Both the position numbers and the translations under genes were made by a program. From assembly GCA_902826245.1 (NCBI GenBank), contig CADEEA010000033.1, forward strand, positions 1-36,365: 36,365 bases of DNA. Direction: 5' to 3'. The first letter of the stretch is position 1; every line of letters starts with the position of its first letter. Under the pieces are notes generated by a model. It searched no databases. It was not told where the DNA came from and saw nothing but the letters and a program-made list of their open reading frames with translations. The stretch is from an uncultured Alphaproteobacteria bacterium (lineage in GTDB: Bacteria > Pseudomonadota > Alphaproteobacteria > Caulobacterales > Aquidulcibacteraceae). Shown in pieces: positions 29,298-36,365 of this stretch.

Positions 29298-30770
29298 ATG
29301 GGCGCGGATGGGGACAGATCGGCTCTGAGCTTACGCGCGACGCCGGTCAGCGCTGGGGAGCTCGACGACGCCCGCTTCGGCTTATGTCGCGCAAGTCCCC
29401 ATTTCTCGGCCCGGCGACGGCTCTATTTCACGCAGATGTTGGCCATGGCGGCGATTGTCGCGGGGCTCCATTTCGCCTGGCGTTCGGCGCCTGCGCAAAC
29501 CTTCGACACTTTGCACGTGATCGCCATCTCGGTGTTCATGGCGGCCATTTTCTGGCGCCTGTTCGCAGCAGCCAGCCTCACGCCACCGCCAACTTACAAG
29601 CAGGTTCCCCAGGATTTGCCGACCTACACTTTGCTGTGTCCGCTGTACCGCGAAGCCAATGTGGTCGGGGAACTGATCGCGGCGATCAATCGACTCGATT
29701 ATCCGAGACATAAGCTCGACGTGAAACTGCTGGTCGAAGAAGACGATGAGGCGACCAGAACAGCCGCGCTGTTATCGGCCGCCGAGCCGCATTTCGAAGT
29801 GGTGCTGGTTCCGCCCGCCGCGCCGCGCACAAAACCGAAGGCGCTCAATATCGGACTCTCGCGCGCGTGTGGCCTCTTTGTCGGCGTCTATGACGCCGAG
29901 GATCGCCCTCACCCACAGCAATTGCGTGCTGCGGTCGCGGCATTTGAAGGCGGCGGCGAGCAATTGGCTTGCGTGCAGGCGCCGCTTGAGATCGACAATT
30001 CCGACGCAGCCTGGATCGCCCGACAATTCGCGGCCGAATACGCCATTCAGTTCGCACAGATCATGCCGCTGCTGGCGCGGCTTGGATTGCCGATGCCGCT
30101 GGGAGGTTCGAGCAATCATTTCCGTACGGCGGCGTTAAGGGCAGCTGGGGGCTGGGACCCTTTCAACGTCACCGAAGATGCCGACCTTGGCTATCGCTTG
30201 GCCCGCTTGGGGTTGCGTTGCGGCCTGATTGCGCCGCCGACCGCGGAAGAAGCGCCGGTCACGATCGGCGCCTGGTTCAATCAGCGCACGCGTTGGCTCA
30301 AGGGCCACATGCAGACCTGGTTGGTGCTGATGCGCGATCCGGTGCGCACCATCGGCGACATGGGGTTCGCCGCGTTTCTGTCCATGCACTTGGTGTTGGG
30401 GACGGGCGTGCTCGCGGCATTTGCACACGGCCCGCTCGCGTGCGTGTTGCTGGCGGCGGCGCTGACGCCGTACGATCTCTTGGGGCCCGCGGACTTCGTG
30501 TTGGCGGTTTCCGGCTACAGTGTCGGCGCGTTCGCGGCGCTCACCGCGTGCGCGCTCTCGGGCAATCTGAGCCATGCGCGAGCGGCCCTGACGATGCCGC
30601 TCTATTGGCCGCTGGCGAGCCTCGCGGCGGCGCGCGCGTTGTTCGAGCTGGTCGTGCGGCCGCATCATTGGTCGAAAACCGAGCATGGCGTGTCGCCGCG
30701 CGCCGACCTTCGCGCTCAGCGCAACGTGTTCAGCAAGGCGCACATGGCGTCCACTTCCGCCTCCGCCTGA
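29298..30770 (+). CDS. Membrane glycosyltransferase family 2 (BcsA-like)
   Basis: The 490-residue processive-type glycosyltransferase has two N-terminal membrane helices (about 45-65 and 72-92). The GT-A domain has YTLLCPLYREANVV, LLVEEDDEAT, FVGVYDAEDRPHP (the metal-binding D-x-D equivalent), VTEDADLGYRL (catalytic aspartate) and QRTRWLKGH (QxxRW). Three or four membrane helices follow from about 350 to 460. This set fits polymerising enzymes that couple synthesis and export of a beta-linked polysaccharide. The polymer cannot be told from sequence. The start ATG at 29298 lacks a strong ribosome site, so a nearby alternative is possible. Its last 55 bases overlap the convergent threonine aldolase gene. 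Confidence 0.88.
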   Translation: MGADGDRSALSLRATPVSAGELDDARFGLCRASPHFSARRRLYFTQMLAMAAIVAGLHFAWRSAPAQTFDTLHVIAISVFMAAIFWRLFAAASLTPPPTYKQVPQDLPTYTLLCPLYREANVVGELIAAINRLDYPRHKLDVKLLVEEDDEATRTAALLSAAEPHFEVVLVPPAAPRTKPKALNIGLSRACGLFVGVYDAEDRPHPQQLRAAVAAFEGGGEQLACVQAPLEIDNSDAAWIARQFAAEYAIQFAQIMPLLARLGLPMPLGGSSNHFRTAALRAAGGWDPFNVTEDADLGYRLARLGLRCGLIAPPTAEEAPVTIGAWFNQRTRWLKGHMQTWLVLMRDPVRTIGDMGFAAFLSMHLVLGTGVLAAFAHGPLACVLLAAALTPYDLLGPADFVLAVSGYSVGAFAALTACALSGNLSHARAALTMPLYWPLASLAAARALFELVVRPHHWSKTEHGVSPRADLRAQRNVFSKAHMASTSASA

Positions 30771-31732
30771 TTCCAGGATACGACCAGGCGGGCTTCACCA
30801 GTGTCCTCCCCGCCCCAATCGTAGAAAAGCGCGCCCCCTGCGCGCAGCCGCGCCAAATCCTCATTGCCCGGCTTGATAAACACCTGGTTGCTTTCAACCG
30901 GCGCGGAGAGAAATGGCCTTGCCGCGTCGCCCAGACGCTGCGCCAGATTGTTCGCGCGCGCCGCCAGACGCAGCCACAATCCACTTTCCAGATAGGCCAG
31001 CATCTGCGCCGCGGCATAGCGCCCCTTCGACAGCAAATGCCCGCCGCGCTTACGCCTGCGTACAATTTCCTCAGCGCGGGCTGGGTCGAACGCCACAATC
31101 GCCTCGGCGCTCATAGCGCCATTCTTGGTGGCGCCGAATGAAAGCAGATCGACTCCCGCCTTCCAGCTGAGCTGCGCCGGTGAAGCGCTCAGGGCGGCGA
31201 CAGCGTTGGCGAAGCGCGCGCCATCGACATGAAACGCAAGATCCGCCGCCCGCGCGGTCGCTCCAAGCGCGGCGAGTTCGTCGCGCGTGTACACCGCGCC
31301 CCGTTCGGTAGTTTGTGAAATGGAGAGCGCCGCCGGCTTTACCGCGTGCGGGCTTCGAGTGTGACGCGCGAGCATGTCGGCGACCGCCGCTGGCGCGACC
31401 TTGGCGTTTTCACCACGCACAAGCAGGAGCTTGGCGCCGCCCGAATAGAATTCCGGCGCTCCGCATTCGTCGCAAGCGATGTGCGCCTCTTCATGGCAAA
31501 TCACGCCGCCCCATGGCGGAACCGCACTCGCCAGCGCAATCGAATTGGCGGCGGTTCCGGTTGTCACCAGAAACACCGCGACCTCACACTCGAACAGCGC
31601 GCTGAACGCGGCGTCCAGACGTTGCGTCAGCTCGTCGGCGCCATAGGCGGAAGCGATTCCGGCATTGGCCGCTTGTACCGCCGCCATGATCTCAGGCGCG
31701 CAAGTCGAAGTGTTATCGGATCGAAAATCCAT
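30716..31732 (-). CDS. Low-specificity L-threonine aldolase
   Basis: PLP enzyme of 338 aa that splits L-threonine or allo-threonine to glycine and acetaldehyde. MDFRSDNTSTCAPEIMAAV is the family start. SAYGADELTQRLD, TTGTAANSIALA and HVDGARFANAV (PLP-binding aspartate and arginine) are conserved, and the Schiff-base lysine is in LLSFGATKNGAM (K203). Length is normal. It is convergent with the glycosyltransferase, overlapping its end by 55 bp, and divergent from the hybrid kinase across 144 bp. Confidence 0.95.
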   Translation of the reverse strand: MDFRSDNTSTCAPEIMAAVQAANAGIASAYGADELTQRLDAAFSALFECEVAVFLVTTGTAANSIALASAVPPWGGVICHEEAHIACDECGAPEFYSGGAKLLLVRGENAKVAPAAVADMLARHTRSPHAVKPAALSISQTTERGAVYTRDELAALGATARAADLAFHVDGARFANAVAALSASPAQLSWKAGVDLLSFGATKNGAMSAEAIVAFDPARAEEIVRRRKRGGHLLSKGRYAAAQMLAYLESGLWLRLAARANNLAQRLGDAARPFLSAPVESNQVFIKPGNEDLARLRAGGALFYDWGGEDTGEARLVVSWNQAEAEVDAMCALLNTLR

Positions 31733-31876
31733 TGCCTCTCGCCGCGAAAAAAGCTCCGCTCACCCTATCGCCCAGGCGAATAGACAAAGCAAATCCTGGT
31801 TTTATGGCGCCGCTAAGAAGAGTTGCTTTACCCAAATGCGTTAGGGCTAACGGGTCGTTAGTGATAGAGGCGTCTT

Positions 31877-34177
31877 GTGCAACACTTTCTCAACCATGAG
31901 GCGCTGGAGAAAGCCGCCGCAGAAGTGTTCTCCGGAGCGCGCGCGCGTTTCTATCTGCTGGGCATCGTGGCGCTTGCGGTTGCGGCCGCAGCCGGGTTTG
32001 CGGCCGCCGCGATCTGGCTCGGGCTTGCACTGCTGGTCGATGAAGTTCGCCGTCTGCTGACCGTTCCGGTCGCAGGGCTGCCGCGCGCTGACCGAGATCC
32101 AGCGACGCTCGCCTTGGCGATTGTCGATGCCGCCATGCTCGCCGCCGCGCCAGCCATCGCCTGGTACGCGCGCGCGGAGCTCGGGACCGTTCTCGCGACC
32201 AGCTTGTTGTGCCTGTTGACAATCAACGCTGCGACGGCCTCGCGGCTGGGCCGGCGGGCGACGCTTGCAGCTTGCTCGCCTTTTGCGGCGCTGGGTTTGC
32301 TTTTCGTGTTCGAGGCCGCGGCGGCGGACGCCTTCTGGCCTGCGGCGTTGAGCATGAGCGCAATCTGTTATGCATCCGCGGCCGTGCTGAACCGATCTCA
32401 TGCGGCAAGACAAGCCCGCGCGCAGGACGCCGAATGGGTGCGCCAGCGAAATATGGGGTTTGGGGACGGCGAGGCCGCTGCGTGGGAACTCGACTTCGCC
32501 GAGCGGCGTCTGGTCGGGGGCGAGAAATTGTCCGCGCTGCTAGGGCGGAATGTGTGCTTCGAGAGCCTAACTAGCGGCGATTTCGGCGCTGCGCCCCGCG
32601 ATCGCGGGCTTGTACAGGCGTTGTTTGCGCCCGGCGCGACGCGCAAGGTTGGCGTTGAGCACGATCTGCTTTCTCGGGGAGGCGAACGCCGCTTGCGCCA
32701 CGAAGGCTTCCTGCGCGCCGCGCCGGACGGAACGCCATTGCGCTTCACCTGCGTGACGCGGTTCACCGACAATGAGGAGGTCTTGCTCGCCAATGCGCTA
32801 GCCGCCGCGGAGTCAGCGTTGGGGTGGCAAGCGCGCACGCTGGCGATCATCGCCAACGAGTTGAGTGCATCCAGCGAACCGGCAGCGGCGCCTGTCCCGG
32901 AAGGCGCCCGAATGGAGCGCCTGAATTCAGCCGTCGCCGAAATGGACCGGCGGCGCGCCGCTATTGCTTATGGCGTCGATCAACTCATTCGCGCGCGCAA
33001 CGCCGCCGAGAGCGCGAACCTCGCGAAGTCGCAGTTTCTCGCCAATATGAGCCACGAACTACGCACCCCGCTCAACGCCATCATCGGCTATGCTGAGATG
33101 TTGCAGGAGGATTGCGAGGATTCCGGCGATGCGACTGCCGCCCAGGATCTTGGCCGCATCCTCGCCTCCGCGCATCACCTGCTAGGCTTGATCGGCGAAG
33201 TGCTGGATCTTTCGAAAATTGAAGCGGGGCGCATGGAGATTGCAGCGTCCGCGTTCGATCCCGCAGCCATGTTGACGGAGTTGGTAGATAGCGTGCGGCC
33301 GCTGGCGGCGCGGAGTAATTCCGCGCTTCATCTGCACGTCGATCCGGACGCGCTCGTCGCCCACACCGACGCTGTGAAAGTGCGTCAGTGCGTGCTCAAT
33401 CTGTTGTCCAACGCCTGCAAGTTCACACATGAGGGGCGTATTGACGTCACGCTGAGCCGGCGCCTGTGCAACGACATCGATCATTTTGTTGTGACTGTCA
33501 GCGACACGGGCGTGGGCATGAGCGCGGGCTTTGTGTCGCGCCTGTTCCAGCCGTTTATGCAAGCTGATCCAAGCATGAGTCAGCGCCAGGGGGGCACGGG
33601 TCTTGGCCTCACTATTACTCGCCGGCTGGCGCTGCTCATGGGCGGCGACGTGGCTGTTGAGAGCGCAGCGGGACAGGGCTCCACATTTACGCTCACGCTG
33701 CCGCTCGATTATGCCGAGGCGCGAGCCAAGGTTGGGCGCGCCGCCGACATTGATGAGATACAGGGGGCGGGGCCTCTTGTGCTGGTGATTGAGGACGAGG
33801 CGGACGCTCGCGAGATCGCCGCCCGGGCGCTCACGCGCGCGGGTTTTTCCGTCCAGGGCGTCGGCGGCGGAGAAGCGGGCCTGGCGCTCGCCCGCGCAAA
33901 GGCGCCGGCCTTGGTGTTGCTGGACATTTTCCTGCCTGATCGCTCCGGATGGCGCGTGTTGCAGAGCCTCAAACAAGATTCAGGCACGCGCGACATTCCG
34001 GTCGTCGTTCTTTCCGTGAATGAAGACCGCGCTCAAGCGCTGGCGCTCGGCGCCGCTGAGCATCTGGTGAAGCCAACCGATCGCGACCGCCTCGCGGCAA
34101 CCGCCATGCGCCTCGCGCGCTTGCCGGCAGCGGCTTTGACACAAGCGCCCGCCGCGCGACGTCCCGCCAGCGCCTGA
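31877..34177 (+). CDS. Membrane hybrid histidine kinase / response regulator
   Basis: The 766-residue sensor begins with a GTG preceded by an AGAGG ribosome site. Several membrane helices lie between about residues 25 and 175, with no large periplasmic loop. A PAS-like region (about 190-300) follows, then HisKA with FLANMSHELRTPLNAIIGYAEML (phospho-accepting H393). The ATPase domain has NLLSNACKFT, SDTGVGM and GGTGLGLTI. A C-terminal receiver has LVLVIEDEADARE and LVLLDIFLPDRSGW (phospho-aspartate D683), with the conserved lysine in LVKPTDRDRL. Because the receiver is the end of the protein and no output gene is adjacent, it is an orphan hybrid kinase that presumably feeds a phosphotransfer protein elsewhere. 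The stimulus is unknown. Confidence 0.95.
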   Translation: MQHFLNHEALEKAAAEVFSGARARFYLLGIVALAVAAAAGFAAAAIWLGLALLVDEVRRLLTVPVAGLPRADRDPATLALAIVDAAMLAAAPAIAWYARAELGTVLATSLLCLLTINAATASRLGRRATLAACSPFAALGLLFVFEAAAADAFWPAALSMSAICYASAAVLNRSHAARQARAQDAEWVRQRNMGFGDGEAAAWELDFAERRLVGGEKLSALLGRNVCFESLTSGDFGAAPRDRGLVQALFAPGATRKVGVEHDLLSRGGERRLRHEGFLRAAPDGTPLRFTCVTRFTDNEEVLLANALAAAESALGWQARTLAIIANELSASSEPAAAPVPEGARMERLNSAVAEMDRRRAAIAYGVDQLIRARNAAESANLAKSQFLANMSHELRTPLNAIIGYAEMLQEDCEDSGDATAAQDLGRILASAHHLLGLIGEVLDLSKIEAGRMEIAASAFDPAAMLTELVDSVRPLAARSNSALHLHVDPDALVAHTDAVKVRQCVLNLLSNACKFTHEGRIDVTLSRRLCNDIDHFVVTVSDTGVGMSAGFVSRLFQPFMQADPSMSQRQGGTGLGLTITRRLALLMGGDVAVESAAGQGSTFTLTLPLDYAEARAKVGRAADIDEIQGAGPLVLVIEDEADAREIAARALTRAGFSVQGVGGGEAGLALARAKAPALVLLDIFLPDRSGWRVLQSLKQDSGTRDIPVVVLSVNEDRAQALALGAAEHLVKPTDRDRLAATAMRLARLPAAALTQAPAARRPASA

Positions 34178-34198
34178 GGGGCGCGGCGCTGCCTGCGG

Positions 34199-34229
34199 CG
34201 TCAGCCTGAGCTCATCGAAGGCCGCACCA
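34199..34229. repeat. CGTCAGCCTGAGCT repeat, copy 2
   Basis: CGTCAGCCTGAGCTCATCGA continues with AGGCCGCACC, in the 55-bp gap between the convergent hybrid kinase and M20 peptidase genes. Copy 1 is at 11313-11343, also between convergent genes, in the same orientation. Confidence 0.8.
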
Positions 34230-34232
34230 CCT

Positions 34233-35651
<1,419 letters not shown>

Positions 35652-35721
35652 CGTGAACTCCTGCTGCCTGCGGCAGACTTCGATGATATCGCCCTAACCG
35701 ATTGCCAGCTCAAGGACGAAC

Positions 35722-36162
35722 TCAGCCCAACCGCGCCTTGCGCAGCAGCGCCTCGATTTCATCGACAGCGGATCTGACGTAATCCTTGGCGAGAACTTGA
35801 GCGAGGCGCTGATTTGCCGCCTCCGATAGAAGCCCGCGCAAGATGCCAAGCGGGCGCGGCGGCGCACAGAGGATCAGCGACCTGAACGCGCCTTTCTCGG
35901 CGGCGGCGTTGACGGCGTTCGCGACGCTCTCCAGGAAGCGCTCCTCCAGCGCCGCCCCTGGCGTCTGCCGTGGTTCGATGATGTGGCGCGCCGGGCCCAT
36001 CCGATCGTGCACCCGCGGCGGCCGTTCACGCGGCGGCGGAGGCTTGTCGGCGTGCAGAGCGAGGTCTGGCCGTTCCACAAGCGCGGCGCCCTGCTTCTCG
36101 CTCTCAAGGAATCGCGCCGCTCCACCATCGGACGCCACCACCCAAATCGGGCCCTTCATCAT
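35722..36162 (-). CDS. Host attachment family protein
   Basis: The 146-residue protein matches the family named 'protein required for attachment to host cells' (PF10116). IWVVASDGGAARFLESEKQG is the typical N-terminal strand, followed by the basic, proline-rich middle (KPPPPRERPPRVHDRMGP). FLESVANAVNAAAEKGAFRSLILCAPPRPLGILRGLLS and LAKDYVRSAVDEIEALL close it. The name comes from Agrobacterium work; in free-living bacteria the role is unknown. GGAG lies eight bases before the first of two adjacent ATGs. It is 70 bp upstream of the M20 peptidase in the same direction. Confidence 0.88.
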   Translation of the reverse strand: MMKGPIWVVASDGGAARFLESEKQGAALVERPDLALHADKPPPPRERPPRVHDRMGPARHIIEPRQTPGAALEERFLESVANAVNAAAEKGAFRSLILCAPPRPLGILRGLLSEAANQRLAQVLAKDYVRSAVDEIEALLRKARLG

Positions 36163-36310
36163 GCCTGGTTCTCCGCATCAAGGGCACCATCGGCGCCGCG
36201 AGCGCAGGCACCTTGATCCGGCGCAACACCTCGGTTGTGTTTAGTGTGACAGGCAAAACGGCGCCGGGCTCTTCACGTCCCGCTCGGCATAAGCTAGGTC
36301 AAGGTCCAAG

Positions 36311-36365
36311 GCGGGCGTGATGTAGTGGTAGCCTGAAAGCTTCCCAAGCTTTTCGTGCGGGTTCG
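36311..36365 (+). tRNA. tRNA-Gly (CCC anticodon), cut by the window end
   Basis: GCGGGCG opens the acceptor stem, and AGTGGTA is the D-loop. The anticodon stem-loop AAAGC-TTCCCAA-GCTTT gives anticodon CCC, and GCGGGTTCG is the start of the T-arm. The last 20 or so bases, including the 3' acceptor strand, lie beyond the window. The D-stem has one mismatch. The 148 bp before it (36163-36310) shows no gene. Confidence 0.85.

Overview
The window is about 36 kb of G+C-rich (roughly 65%) chromosomal DNA that looks alphaproteobacterial, most probably from the Caulobacterales/Hyphomonadaceae side. The pointers are a large TonB-dependent receptor, a branched-chain keto-acid dehydrogenase with fused E1 alpha/beta, a complete phenylacetyl-CoA epoxidase cluster, a C13-type peptidase, and dispersed palindromic repeats of the GTCATTCCGG type. 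It is ordinary catabolic chromosome rather than a phage or island, but it carries several oddities.

Layout. 1-1454: end of a pirin gene, a tiny lipoprotein and an exported protein of unknown function. 1457-2781 (minus): queC-queE of queuosine synthesis. 3082-5811: TonB-dependent receptor with a clear terminator. 5881-10639 (minus): valine end-pathway genes mmsA, a HEPN-like/3-hydroxyisobutyryl-CoA hydrolase fusion, a CHRD-domain protein and mmsB. 10758-11219: copper chaperone PCu(A)C. 11388-16464: Lrp-type regulator divergent from an E1-E2-aminotransferase operon that would feed branched-chain amino acids into the mms genes. 16490-24981: phenylacetate catabolism, with paaZ and paaG on minus, paaI and paaABCDE on plus, then a TetR (PaaR-like) and an Lrp regulator on minus. 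25149-25225: tRNA-Met. 25244-27444: legumain-like C13 peptidase and a DUF3754/TMEM143-like membrane protein. 27445-28454: about 1 kb without a convincing intact gene, full of inverted repeats, with a G-quadruplex-like tract and a probable gene remnant. 28455-36162: TPR-like exported protein, family 2 glycosyltransferase, threonine aldolase, orphan hybrid histidine kinase, M20 peptidase and host-attachment-like protein. A tRNA-Gly(CCC) runs off the right end.

How the genes work together. The aminotransferase and keto-acid dehydrogenase would turn Val/Leu/Ile into acyl-CoAs; the hydrolase, MmsB and MmsA complete the valine branch to propionyl-CoA. PaaABCE(D) epoxidises phenylacetyl-CoA, PaaG isomerises it to the oxepin, PaaZ opens the ring, and PaaI drains dead-end thioesters. 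Phenylacetyl-CoA ligase and the PaaF/H/J steps are not in the window.

The most unusual content is (i) a low-G+C HEPN-like domain fused in frame to the N-terminus of the hydrolase, and (ii) palindromic repeats that sit inside essential-looking coding sequences: one in each of the two linkers of the E2 acyltransferase, and one at the very N-terminus of PaaD. All readings were made by eye; no database search was run.
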